Assembly: GCA_016214145.1 (NCBI GenBank)
Contig: JACRPA010000002.1
Span: forward strand, 930,001-994,000
Length of the DNA stretch: 64,000 bases
Source: Rhodocyclales bacterium
Lineage (GTDB): Bacteria; Pseudomonadota; Gammaproteobacteria; Burkholderiales; Rhodocyclaceae
Direction of reading: 5' to 3'
The position numbers and the translations under genes were made by a program. Each line of letters opens with the position of its first letter. Within the stretch, counting starts at the first letter, position 1. Of this stretch, positions 54,502 to 62,598 are shown piece by piece. Under the pieces are notes generated by a model. It searched no databases, was not told the DNA's origin, and saw only the letters and a list, made by a program, of their open reading frames with translations.

Positions 54502-55179
54502 ATGGCGATTACGGACTGGCCCGAAAGCGAGCGCCCGCGCGAGCGGCTCATCAAGCAGGGCGCGGCAACGCTCTCCGATGCCGAACTGCTCGCCATTTTC
54601 CTGCGCGTCGGCGTCAAGGGTTCCAGCGCCGTCGACCTGGCGCGCACCCTGCTCGGCCATTTCGGCAGCCTGAATCGCCTATTCACCGCCTCCGCGCAGG
54701 AATTTTCGGCCATTCCGGGCATGGGCAGCGCCAAGTACGCACAGCTGCAGGCGGTGCTGGAACTGGCGCGCCGCGCCCTGCGCGAGGAGATGACGGCAGG
54801 CGACGCGCTCGCCTCGCCGCGCGCCGTACGCGACTGGCTTCGGCTGACGCTCGCCAGCCTGCCGCACGAGGTGTTCATGGTGCTGCTGCTGGATGCGCAG
54901 AACCGGCTGGTCGCCGCCGTGGAGCTGTTTCGCGGCACACTGACGCAGACCAGCGTGCATCCGCGCGAGGTGGTCAAGCTGGCCCTGTCCCACAATGCCG
55001 CCGGCGCCATCCTCGCCCACAACCACCCCTCCGGCGTGGCCGAGCCGAGCCGGGCCGACGAGGCGCTCACCCAGGCCCTCAGGCAGGCCCTGGCGCTGGT
55101 CGATGTGAAGCTGCTGGATCATTTCATCGTCGCCGGCGCCGCCGAGCCCCTCTCCTTCGCCGAGCGCGGATTGCTCTAA
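54502..55179 (+). CDS. radC: RadC (JAB/MPN-type) protein
   Basis: The 225-residue protein has an N-terminal helix-hairpin-helix part ([38 protein letters not shown]) and a JAMM domain with [21 protein letters not shown], a zinc-binding HxHx7-8D motif. RadC is widespread; its reported repair role in E. coli was withdrawn and the function is unclear. The gene order coaBC/radC/rpmB/rpmG is classical, but two genes are inserted here before rpmB. Confidence 0.95.
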   Translation: MAITDWPESERPRERLIKQGAATLSDAELLAIFLRVGVKGSSAVDLARTLLGHFGSLNRLFTASAQEFSAIPGMGSAKYAQLQAVLELARRALREEMTAGDALASPRAVRDWLRLTLASLPHEVFMVLLLDAQNRLVAAVELFRGTLTQTSVHPREVVKLALSHNAAGAILAHNHPSGVAEPSRADEALTQALRQALALVDVKLLDHFIVAGAAEPLSFAERGLL

Positions 55180-55236
55180 AGCCTCCGCCAAGCCTGCCGT
55201 TAACCGGGACATCAAGGTTCTCGGCGAGGTGAAAGC

Positions 55237-55488
55237 ATGGATCGGCCAACTTCGAATGCGCAGGCATCGAGCCTGCGGAAATCCCTTCTTCCGCTGGGAA
55301 CGGTTTTATTCATGATGGGTCTTTGCGCCCCGCTCGCCTGGTATGCCGGCCGGCTGCTCGATCGCCACGGCCCTGCCGCCAGCCTGGCCGGACTCCCTCC
55401 CCTGGAACTGCTGCTCGCCGTGGGACTGCTGGCCTTGCCCTTCGCCGCGCTCAGGCTGCTTGGCATCGACTGGCAACCGGATCGATAG
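55237..55488 (+). CDS. small two-helix membrane protein of unknown function
   Basis: The 83-residue protein has a polar N-terminus and two membrane helices (LGTVLFMMGLCAPLAWYAG and LELLLAVGLLALPFAALRLLG). I do not recognise it. A GAGGTG ribosome site lies before the ATG. It is convergent with the TauE gene, whose stop is 3 bp away. Confidence 0.65.
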   Translation: MDRPTSNAQASSLRKSLLPLGTVLFMMGLCAPLAWYAGRLLDRHGPAASLAGLPPLELLLAVGLLALPFAALRLLGIDWQPDR

Positions 55489-55491
55489 CCT

Positions 55492-56223
55492 TTACCGGAT
55501 CAGCAGCGCAACACCGCTGCAGATCAGCAGGATGCCGATGCCGCGCCGGAAAGTCTCCTGGCCGATCGTGGTGTGCACCTTGCCGCCGAGGTAGATGCCG
55601 GCCAGCATCACCGGCAGCGCCATGGCCAGCAATTTGAAGAACTGCAGCGTCAGCATCCCCGTGAAAAAATACCCCAGCAGCCGGTTCGCGCCGTCGAGCA
55701 GGAAGATGGCGGCGAAGGTGGCGCGAAACTGCGTCTTGTCCAGCTTGCGCATCTGCAGGTAGACCACGTAGAAAGGCCCGCCGGTGCCGAACGTGGTGCC
55801 GATCAATCCGCCGAGCCCCCCGGCGGGCAGCGCCCACCAGCGGCTGTGCGCCGATTCGGGCGTTTTGCCGGAAAGGCTGTAGAGGGCGTAGAGAATGATG
55901 AAGACCGCCAGGGCCTTCAGCAGCAATCGGGCGTCGACCGTCTGCAGCAGGTAGATGGCCCCCGCGACGCCGAGGACGGCGAACGGCAGCAGGGGCCAGA
56001 TCTCGCGCCAGCGAATCGCCTGCCGGTCCTTGATGCCCTGGCTGGCGGAAGCGAGATAGTCCAGCGCCACCACCAGCGGGACCGCCATCGACAGGGGAAA
56101 CCAGAGCAGCAGAAGCGGGATGGCGATGAGTCCGGACCCGAAACCGGCGACGCCACGCACGAAGTACGCCGCCGAAAGCACTGCGAAGGCGTAGAGATAC
56201 TGGGCAATCCCGGACACTTCCAT
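55492..56223 (-). CDS. TauE/SafE-family membrane transporter
   Basis: The 243-residue protein has seven or eight membrane helices with FVRGVAGFGSGLIAIPLLLL in the first repeat and GGLGGLIGTTFGTGGPFYVVYL in the second, the internal duplication of TauE/SafE exporters. Members move sulfite, sulfoacetate or other organic anions. The substrate cannot be told. The start at 56223 has GGGGGGCG upstream. Confidence 0.88.
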   Translation of the reverse strand: MEVSGIAQYLYAFAVLSAAYFVRGVAGFGSGLIAIPLLLLWFPLSMAVPLVVALDYLASASQGIKDRQAIRWREIWPLLPFAVLGVAGAIYLLQTVDARLLLKALAVFIILYALYSLSGKTPESAHSRWWALPAGGLGGLIGTTFGTGGPFYVVYLQMRKLDKTQFRATFAAIFLLDGANRLLGYFFTGMLTLQFFKLLAMALPVMLAGIYLGGKVHTTIGQETFRRGIGILLICSGVALLIR

Positions 56224-56389
56224 ATCCGCCCCCCTGGCGATGTCTTTTGTCGGAATTCCCTGACTGGAAGTTCCGCGTTTATGACGGGATTCTACCTTGG
56301 CGGAACCATTCCACAAAGTCTGTTACCACCCTGGACGAGGGTATCCGTCCCGGCCGGAACGGGCGGGGAAACGCCAAAGAAACATCGGC

Positions 56390-56419
56390 TTGATTTTCCT
56401 GGGGAGGATCGCGTATAAT
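56390..56419 (+). promoter_or_regulatory. sigma-70 promoter of rpmB-rpmG
   Basis: TTGATT (56390-56395) and consensus TATAAT (56414-56419) with an 18-bp spacer; start expected near 56426, 30 bp before the rpmB ATG. Confidence 0.85.
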
Positions 56420-56455
56420 GCGCGGCTTTGCTAAATCCGAATTCTGGAGCACAAC

Positions 56456-56689
56456 ATGGCCCGCGTTTGCCAAGTGACCGGTAAGGCACCGATGGTGGGA
56501 AACCACGTTTCCCACGCCAACAACAAGACCAAGCGCCGCTTTCTGCCGAACCTGCAGAACCGCCGCTTCTGGGTCGAGTCCGAAAACCGCTGGGTGAGCC
56601 TGCGCGTGTCCAACGCCGGCCTGCGCACCATCGACAAGAAGGGCATCGATGTCGTCCTGGCCGAGTTGCGCGCCAAGGGCGCTATCTAA
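56456..56689 (+). CDS. rpmB: 50S ribosomal protein L28
   Basis: The 77-residue protein starts [20 protein letters not shown], with [18 protein letters not shown], matching L28 throughout. It is followed by rpmG after 11 bp and preceded by a strong promoter. Confidence 0.98.
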   Translation: MARVCQVTGKAPMVGNHVSHANNKTKRRFLPNLQNRRFWVESENRWVSLRVSNAGLRTIDKKGIDVVLAELRAKGAI

Positions 56690-56700
56690 GGAGACCTGCC

Positions 56701-56859
56701 ATGCCCCGCGAAAAAATCAAACTGGAAAGCACGGCCGGCACCGGCCATTTCTACACGACGACCAAGAACAAGCGCACCAAGCCCGAGAAGCTGGAGATCA
56801 AGAAGTTCGATCCCAAGGCGCGCAAGCACGTCCTGTACAAGGAAACCAAGCTGAAGTAA
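56701..56859 (+). CDS. rpmG: 50S ribosomal protein L33
   Basis: A 52-codon gene starts [20 protein letters not shown] and ends with [11 protein letters not shown]. It lacks the two CxxC zinc motifs, so it is the zinc-independent (C-minus) form. An AAGGAG ribosome site lies 8 bp before the ATG. Confidence 0.97.
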   Translation: MPREKIKLESTAGTGHFYTTTKNKRTKPEKLEIKKFDPKARKHVLYKETKLK

Positions 56860-56869
56860 GCCCCCTTCA

Positions 56870-56909
56870 GCCAATAAAAAACCCGCCGCCCGGCGGGTTT
56901 TTTATTGGC
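56870..56909. terminator. bidirectional terminator after rpmG
   Basis: CCCGCCG/CGGCGGG stem with A6 and T6 flanks; pairing extends outward to GCCAAT/ATTGGC. It lies between rpmG and the convergent desaturase gene. Confidence 0.93.
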
Positions 56910-56920
56910 TGAATCGGCGG

Positions 56921-58093
56921 CTACAGGGCGTAGCTGCGCAGCCGCAGGGAAAACTCCTCCAGCTGCCGGATGCCGCTCGCCTCGGCGCGCCGGCACCAGT
57001 CCTGCAGGCGGGCGATCAGCTCCTCATGCGTTGCCGTGGAGCGCTGCCACAGTTCGGTCAGTTCGCGCCGCATCTCGACCCCCAGCGACAGGCGGCTGCT
57101 TTGTTCGAGCGCCGCTACGTAGCGCTGCCGTTCCTGTTCGGGAAGCTCCTCGGCGTCGCGCGCCAGCCAGCGCTTGAGCGCCCTGAGAGATTTGGCATCC
57201 AGCGAGACCTTCAGTTTTTGCGCTTCCTCGCGATAGATCTGCCGCAGCGACTTCATGTACTTCGCCATGACGTCGTAGCGGTGCGTGATGATCGCCTGCA
57301 GGTTGTCGAGGTCGACGGTCGGGCGCGCCGCGGTCAGGCGCGGCGTCGGCGCGACCTTCTTCACCCTGGCCTGGCCGAGCATTTCCAGCAGGCGGATGTA
57401 GAACCAGCCGATGTCGAACTCGTACCACTTGTTCGACAGCCGGGCCGAGGTGGCATAGGCATGGTGATTGTTGTGCAGCTCCTCGCCGCCGACGAGGATG
57501 CCCCAGGGCACGATGTTGGTGCTGGCGTCGGAACAGGCGAAATTGCGGTAACCCCAGAAATGGCCGATGCCGTTGATGACGCCGGCCGCCCAGAACGGGA
57601 TCCAGACCATCTGCACGCCCCAGATCAGCGCGCCCGGCATGAGGCCGAACAGGACGAGGTCGATGGCCAGCATCGCCAGGATGCCGAGCTTCTGCCCAGG
57701 GGTATAAACGCGGCGCTCCAGCCAGTCGTCCGGCGTGCCGTGGCCGTAGCGCTCCATCGTCTCGCGGTTGTGCGATTCCTTCACGTAGAGGAACACGCCG
57801 CCCCACAGCACGCGGTTGAGGCCCAGCACCTGCGGGCTGTGCGGATCGTCGGCCGTCTCGCATCGGGCGTGGTGCTTGCGGTGGATGGCGGCCCATTCCT
57901 TCGTCACCATGCCGGTGGTCAGCCACAGCCAGAAGCGGAAGAAATGGCTGGGCAGCGGCCCCAGGTCCAGCGCACGGTGCGCCTGGGCGCGGTGCAGGAA
58001 GATGGTGACGCCGGCGATGGTGATATGCGTCAAGGCCAGGGTGACGACGATGTAGCCCCACCATGGGAGATCGAACAACCCTGAGAACAGCAT
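56921..58093 (-). CDS. membrane fatty acid desaturase
   Basis: The 390-residue protein has four membrane helices and the three histidine boxes HRAQAH (about residues 34-39), HRKHH (about 71-75) and HNNHH (about 212-216) of acyl-CoA/acyl-lipid delta-9 desaturases. The C-terminal ~120 residues (YMKSLRQIYREEAQKLK, LEQSSRLSLGVEMRRELTELW) form a helical tail often found in bacterial DesA-like enzymes. It introduces double bonds to adjust membrane fluidity. Confidence 0.92.
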   Translation of the reverse strand: MLFSGLFDLPWWGYIVVTLALTHITIAGVTIFLHRAQAHRALDLGPLPSHFFRFWLWLTTGMVTKEWAAIHRKHHARCETADDPHSPQVLGLNRVLWGGVFLYVKESHNRETMERYGHGTPDDWLERRVYTPGQKLGILAMLAIDLVLFGLMPGALIWGVQMVWIPFWAAGVINGIGHFWGYRNFACSDASTNIVPWGILVGGEELHNNHHAYATSARLSNKWYEFDIGWFYIRLLEMLGQARVKKVAPTPRLTAARPTVDLDNLQAIITHRYDVMAKYMKSLRQIYREEAQKLKVSLDAKSLRALKRWLARDAEELPEQERQRYVAALEQSSRLSLGVEMRRELTELWQRSTATHEELIARLQDWCRRAEASGIRQLEEFSLRLRSYAL

Positions 58094-58193
58094 GGGCGAG
58101 CCCGGAAACGAGAGAGTGTCCGGATTCTACTTCAAACCTAAACAATCCAGTACCACAGACCCAACTTCTGGCACCAGAAGCGGCCGGACATTG

Positions 58194-59474
58194 CTATGAC
58201 CGGGGAAGCTCGCTTGCGTTCAGCACGCGCACTTCCTGCCGCGGATAGGGGATTTCAATGCCCTCCTGGCGGAACGCGCGCCAGATGTCGACACCGATGT
58301 CCGACTTGATGTTGAGGCTGCCCTCCTGCGGGTCGGCGATCCAGAAGCCGAGTTCCAGTTCGATGCCGGAGTCGGCGAAGCGCACCAGGTAGGCCTTCGG
58401 CGCCGGTTCGGCCAGCACGCGCGGATGGCGCCGCGCCGCCTCGACGAGGAGGGCCATGGCGCGCTCGGGGTCGCCGGCATAGCCGACCTGCACGGTGAGG
58501 GCGAGGCGCACGCGCGGATTGGTGTAGGTCTCGTTCTGCACCACCGAGCCGATCAACACGTCGTTCGGCACGATGGCCTCCACGCCGTTGTTGCCGCGCA
58601 GGACGGTGTAGCGCGTGGTGATCTGCGTCACTTCGCCGCTGACCTTGTCCACGGAGATGACGTTGCCGAGGCGGATCGAGCGGTCGAGCAGGATGATGAA
58701 GCCGGAGACATAGTTGCTGGCGATCTTCTGCAGGCCGAAGCCGATGCCCACGCCGAGCGCGCCGCCGAATACCGACAGGGCCGTCAGGTCGATGCCCACC
58801 AGCGGCAGGCTGATCAGCACCGCCAGCAGGATCAGCAGCGCCTTCGACAGCCGGGCGAAGACCAGGCGCAGGTTGCCGTCGATCGAGTCCGCCTTCAGCA
58901 GGCGCGCCTCGATCAGGCCGCCGCCCCACAGGGCCAGCAGCAGCGTGACGAGCACGGTCACGACACCCTGCAGCAGCAGCCACAGGGAGAGCCGCTGTTT
59001 GCCGACGCTGAAGCCGACCGATTCCAGCGCACCGATCAGTTCCGGCAGCAGGCCGAGGATGTGCAGCGCGACGACGCTCCACACCGTCAGGGCCAGCATG
59101 CGCTCGAAGGCCGCCAGCCAGCCGGACGGGGCGAAGGCCTGGCGCAGCGCGAACATCACGGCGCGGATGACGGCGAAGGAGCCGAGCAGCGGCAGCGCCA
59201 CATTGAGCAGGTTCACGTGGTGCCATTGCCGCAACACCAGCCGCGCCAGCAGCACCAGACCGAGCGCGAAGAGCGGGAAGAGAATGCGGTTCAATCCCCT
59301 GTGGCCGGTGCGCCAGGCGCCCTCGATGACCGTCGGCTCGCGCCGCAGGGCGCGCGCCGCCAGCCAGGCCAGGCCCAGGCAGAAGCCCAGCGTGGCAACC
59401 TGCCACAGCATGTCGGGCTGCTGCAGGTCGCTCCACAGATCGCTCAGAAGATGGCCGATTTCGTTTTTCTGCAT
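58194..59474 (-). CDS. MscS-family mechanosensitive channel
   Basis: The 426-residue protein has about five or six membrane helices. The pore helix VFGGALGVGIGFGLQKIASN is followed by YVSGFIILLDRSIRLGNVISV and the beta domain (TTRYTVLRGNNGVEAIVPND) typical of MscS. It is larger than MscS (286 residues), like the YbdG/YnaI types. It releases solutes under osmotic downshock. It lies 1 bp after the PLD gene. Confidence 0.9.
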   Translation of the reverse strand: MQKNEIGHLLSDLWSDLQQPDMLWQVATLGFCLGLAWLAARALRREPTVIEGAWRTGHRGLNRILFPLFALGLVLLARLVLRQWHHVNLLNVALPLLGSFAVIRAVMFALRQAFAPSGWLAAFERMLALTVWSVVALHILGLLPELIGALESVGFSVGKQRLSLWLLLQGVVTVLVTLLLALWGGGLIEARLLKADSIDGNLRLVFARLSKALLILLAVLISLPLVGIDLTALSVFGGALGVGIGFGLQKIASNYVSGFIILLDRSIRLGNVISVDKVSGEVTQITTRYTVLRGNNGVEAIVPNDVLIGSVVQNETYTNPRVRLALTVQVGYAGDPERAMALLVEAARRHPRVLAEPAPKAYLVRFADSGIELELGFWIADPQEGSLNIKSDIGVDIWRAFRQEGIEIPYPRQEVRVLNASELPRS

Positions 59475-59475
59475 G

Positions 59476-60051
59476 TCAGTCCGTCAATATCGCCTCGGCG
59501 TAGGGCACGGCCTCGGCGCGATGGCGTTTCCAGTTGTCGAGATAGGCGCGCAGCACCGGCGGATTGCCGCGCAGGATCACCACGTTCTCCGCATTGCGCG
59601 TCCGTGCCGAGTACGTGAAGTTGTAGGAGCCGGTCACCACCGCCCCGCCGGCGTCCGCCGCGTCGACGAGGACAATTTTATTATGCGCGGCGGCATAGCG
59701 CACCTCCAGCGCGACGGGAATGCCCGCCGCGACGAGCAGCGGGATCTGGCTGTTCTCGCCGCGAGCCGTCTGTTCGCGGTCGGCCAGCACTTCGACATGC
59801 ACGCCGCGCGCCTTCGCCTCGATCAGCGCGGCGGCGAGCGTGCGGCTGGTGAGCAGGTAGGCCTGCACGTGGATGCTGTGGCGCGCGCCGCGCAGCACGC
59901 GCAGGATGGCCGCCTCGATGTCGTCGTGCGGGCTGAACAGGATTTCAACCGTGCCCTGCGCGGCATGCGCCGTGGCCGGGCGCGGATCGAAGGCCGCGAC
60001 CGGCTGCGCCAGCAGCAAAGTCAGTCCCGCCAGCACGGCGGCCCATCTCAT
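59476..60051 (-). CDS. exported phospholipase D-like nuclease
   Basis: The 191-residue protein has a signal peptide (AVLAGLTLLLAQPVAA) and one HKD motif, HNKIVLVDAADAGGAVVTGSYNFT, preceded by HSIHVQAYLLTSRTLAAAL. Single-motif members such as Nuc/EndA act as dimers on nucleic acids or phosphodiesters. The ATG at 60051 is used; a GTG at 60075 overlapping the sufS stop is possible. A dispersed motif encodes part of the signal peptide. Confidence 0.85.
   Translation of the reverse strand: MRWAAVLAGLTLLLAQPVAAFDPRPATAHAAQGTVEILFSPHDDIEAAILRVLRGARHSIHVQAYLLTSRTLAAALIEAKARGVHVEVLADREQTARGENSQIPLLVAAGIPVALEVRYAAAHNKIVLVDAADAGGAVVTGSYNFTYSARTRNAENVVILRGNPPVLRAYLDNWKRHRAEAVPYAEAILTD
60017..60041 (+). 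repeat. dispersed 25-bp motif, copy 12
   Basis: AAAGTCAGTC, spacer CCGCCAGC, ACGGCGG (16 of 17 fixed positions). It is antisense to the PLD gene and encodes AVLAGLTL of its signal peptide. Confidence 0.8.
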
Positions 60052-60071
60052 CCCACAGGGCTTTCCTTCGG

Positions 60072-61286
60072 TCACCGGCGCACCGCCCGCAGCGCCTCGA
60101 TCAGCTGGTCGACATCCTCGCGGTTGTTGTAGAGGGCGAAGGAGGCGCGCGCCGTGCCCTCGACGCCGAAGCGGCGCATCGCCGGCAGGGCGCAATGGTG
60201 GCCGCTGCGCACCGCCACGCCGTGCCGGTCGAGGACCGTGCCGACCTCCTGCGCCGTGAAGCCGTCGACGACGAAGGACAGAATGGCGCCCTTCTCCCGC
60301 GCCGTGCCGATGACGCGCAGGCCGTCGATCTCGCCCACCCGCGCCGTCGCGTAGTCCAGCAGCGCCGCCTCGTGTTCGCCGATGGCGGCCATGCCGATGC
60401 GTTCCACGTAATCGAGCGCCGCGGCGAGACCGACCGCCCCCTCCACGTTCGGCGTGCCGGCCTCGTACTTGCGCGGCGGCGCGTCGTATTCCGTGCGCTC
60501 GAAGGTGACGTCGCGGATCATGTGGCCGCCGCCCTGGTACGGCGGCAGCCGCGCCAGCCACTCGGCCTTGCCGTAGAGCACGCCGATGCCCATCGGCGCG
60601 TACAGCTTGTGGCCGGAGAAGGCGTAGAAGTCGCAGTCCAGCGCCTGCACGTCGACCGCCGCATGGGCGACGGCCTGGGCGCCGTCCAGCAGCACCGGCA
60701 CGCCGGCGGCGTGGGCCCGCTCGACGATGCGCCGCACCGGCGTCACCGTGCCCAGCGCGTTGGAGACATGCGTCACCGCCACCAGGCGGGTGCGCGGCCC
60801 GATCAGTTTCTCGAACTCTTCGAAGAGGAATTCGCCGTCATCGCCGATCGGCACGACGCGCAGGCCGGCGCCGGCCTGCTCGCAGGCGATCTGCCAGGGC
60901 ACGATGTTGGAATGGTGCTCCATCGCCGAGACGACGATCTCGTCGCCGACGCGCAGGCAGGCGCGGCCGAAGGTGGCGGCGACGAGGTTGATGGCCTCGG
61001 TGGTGCCGCGCACGAAGACGATCTCGTCGGCTCGCGCGGCATTGACGAAGCGCCGCACCCGCTCGCGCGCCGCCTCGTACAGATCGGTGGCGCGGTCGCT
61101 GAGGAAATGCACGCCGCGGTGGGTGTTGGCGTTGTCCTCCAGGTAATAGCGACGCAGCGCCTCGATCACTTCATTCGGTTTCTGCGTCGTCGCCGCGCTG
61201 TCGAGGTAGGCCAGCCGCCGGCCGCGCACCAGCCGGGCGAGCAGCGGAAAGTCGTCGCGCAGCCGGGAAAAGTGAGTCCCCGTCAT
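60072..61286 (-). CDS. sufS: SufS-type cysteine desulfurase
   Basis: The 404-residue PLP enzyme removes sulfur from cysteine. AYLDSAATTQKP, NTHRGVHFLSDRATDLYE, EHHSNIVPWQ, FYAFSGHKLYAPMGIGVLYG (PLP lysine) and the active cysteine in VRSGHHCALPAMRRF place it in the SufS/CsdA group. None of sufBCD or sufE is nearby. It overlaps an FmdE-like gene at its start and a PLD gene at its end, an unusual operon. Confidence 0.93.
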   Translation of the reverse strand: MTGTHFSRLRDDFPLLARLVRGRRLAYLDSAATTQKPNEVIEALRRYYLEDNANTHRGVHFLSDRATDLYEAARERVRRFVNAARADEIVFVRGTTEAINLVAATFGRACLRVGDEIVVSAMEHHSNIVPWQIACEQAGAGLRVVPIGDDGEFLFEEFEKLIGPRTRLVAVTHVSNALGTVTPVRRIVERAHAAGVPVLLDGAQAVAHAAVDVQALDCDFYAFSGHKLYAPMGIGVLYGKAEWLARLPPYQGGGHMIRDVTFERTEYDAPPRKYEAGTPNVEGAVGLAAALDYVERIGMAAIGEHEAALLDYATARVGEIDGLRVIGTAREKGAILSFVVDGFTAQEVGTVLDRHGVAVRSGHHCALPAMRRFGVEGTARASFALYNNREDVDQLIEALRAVRR

Positions 61287-61292
61287 GCGGGG
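61268..61292 (+). repeat. possible degenerate dispersed motif, copy 13
   Basis: AAAGTGAGTC, spacer CCCGTCAT, GCGGGGC (13 of 17 fixed positions). It covers the start codon of sufS. It is listed because of its position; it may be chance. Confidence 0.25.
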
Positions 61293-61900
61293 CGAACGGG
61301 ACGGACGACAATGACCTGCGGATCGCGCGCATGGTCGACGAGGATGGCGCGCACCCGCTCCTGCCAGAGGCGGCCGAACTCGCGCTGCACCTCGTCGCTG
61401 GCGCGGCCGGTGATGCAGGCCGCCATCATCTCGCCCACGTGCGGCGCGCTCGGCACATGCTCCAGATGCGCCGTGACATCCACCGCCGCGCCGCTGTCCT
61501 TGCGCGTGAAGCGGATCTCCTCGCCCACCGCGGCATTGAAGAACAGCAGGTTGCGCCGGTCGAAGCGCCCGGCCAGCCCCTTGAAACCGGTGTCGTGCGT
61601 TGCCCCCGTGACCAGGGTGACGATGTTGGCAATGACGCCCGTCACGCCGCTGGTGCTGTCGTGGCGGAAGTCGACGCGGATCGCGCCGCGCTCCGGCACG
61701 TCCTTCGGATAGAGCGCCTCCAGCGCCCGGATCGTCATCAGCCAGGCCGAAGCCACCGTCGGGCAGGAATGCCCCGCCACTTTCACCGCGTCGATGTAGC
61801 GGTATTCGATGATGCCGCCCTCCGTCGCGCCGAGAAACTTGGCGAGCGGGTCGAACATCGTGATGTGGGGTGCTTCATCGAAGAATTCGGGAGTGCGCAT
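61283..61900 (-). CDS. FmdE-like protein coupled to sufS
   Basis: The 205-residue protein has AVKVAGHSCPTVASAWLMTIRAL, resembling the H-x-C-P motif of FmdE-family proteins, and further on HDSTSGVTGVIANIVTLVTGAT. FmdE was named from formylmethanofuran dehydrogenase, but bacterial homologues lack that pathway. ATGA overlap with sufS indicates joint translation, so it might accept sulfur or metal with the desulfurase. This is inference. Confidence 0.7.
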   Translation of the reverse strand: MRTPEFFDEAPHITMFDPLAKFLGATEGGIIEYRYIDAVKVAGHSCPTVASAWLMTIRALEALYPKDVPERGAIRVDFRHDSTSGVTGVIANIVTLVTGATHDTGFKGLAGRFDRRNLLFFNAAVGEEIRFTRKDSGAAVDVTAHLEHVPSAPHVGEMMAACITGRASDEVQREFGRLWQERVRAILVDHARDPQVIVVRPVRPA

Positions 61901-62058
61901 GGCGGAAATCCATTGATATCGCAGCCGGCATTGTGCCTTGTGCCGCATCCGATGGGAACAATTCGCGGGAATCCGCGCCACGCCTGGCTTTCGGCCCGGC
62001 TCATCCCATGAGCCAGCGGGGTGCTATAACAATAACCCCTGAGCTCTGGAGTTATGTC

Positions 62059-62598
62059 ATGAACCCCAATCCCGCATTCGCATGGCGCCGCGCCACAGGC
62101 GGCTGGCTTCGTCTTTGGCTGGCAGGTCTGTTGTTTATCGCCCTGTTCTCCGCCACCCTCTTCCTTGCCTTCGCGCAGGAAGGTTTCGCGGCCGCCGACC
62201 TCGTCGTCGCAACGGCGGCAACCACGGCCTTCATCGGCGTGGCGCTCTTCCTGCTGATTTCGTTACTGCGGCTGGGCCTGTTCCTGCCGCGATGGGTGGA
62301 GGCCGGCTTCAGTGCCATCGAGCGCGAGACGGCCGCCCGCTACGCCCGACCGCTGCTGCGCGCCGGCGCCTTCCTCGCGGCCATGTCTTTCGTCGCCGTG
62401 TTTTTCCGCTACGAGGTGATTGCAGCGCGCCATGCCGGCGACGGCGTGGTGGCCTACGTGCGCTGGGACCGCTGGACAGCCGACGCGCAGATTGACTACC
62501 GCCGGGTGGACAAGCTGCCGGCGCAGTGGCGCGCGGAATACCGCCCCGGCGATGCTGCCCTGGTCGCCGTGGCCCGTGCGGGCGAGGCGGCCCGATGA
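62059..62598 (+). CDS. membrane protein of unknown function
   Basis: The 179-residue protein has three membrane helices (LWLAGLLFIALFSATLFLAFA, LVVATAATTAFIGVALFLLI, PLLRAGAFLAAMSFVAVFF) and a soluble C-terminus (YVRWDRWTADAQIDYRRVDK). I do not recognise it. GGAG lies 8 bp before the ATG. It overlaps the SEL1-repeat gene by 4 bp, so the two are expressed together. Confidence 0.72.
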   Translation: MNPNPAFAWRRATGGWLRLWLAGLLFIALFSATLFLAFAQEGFAAADLVVATAATTAFIGVALFLLISLLRLGLFLPRWVEAGFSAIERETAARYARPLLRAGAFLAAMSFVAVFFRYEVIAARHAGDGVVAYVRWDRWTADAQIDYRRVDKLPAQWRAEYRPGDAALVAVARAGEAAR

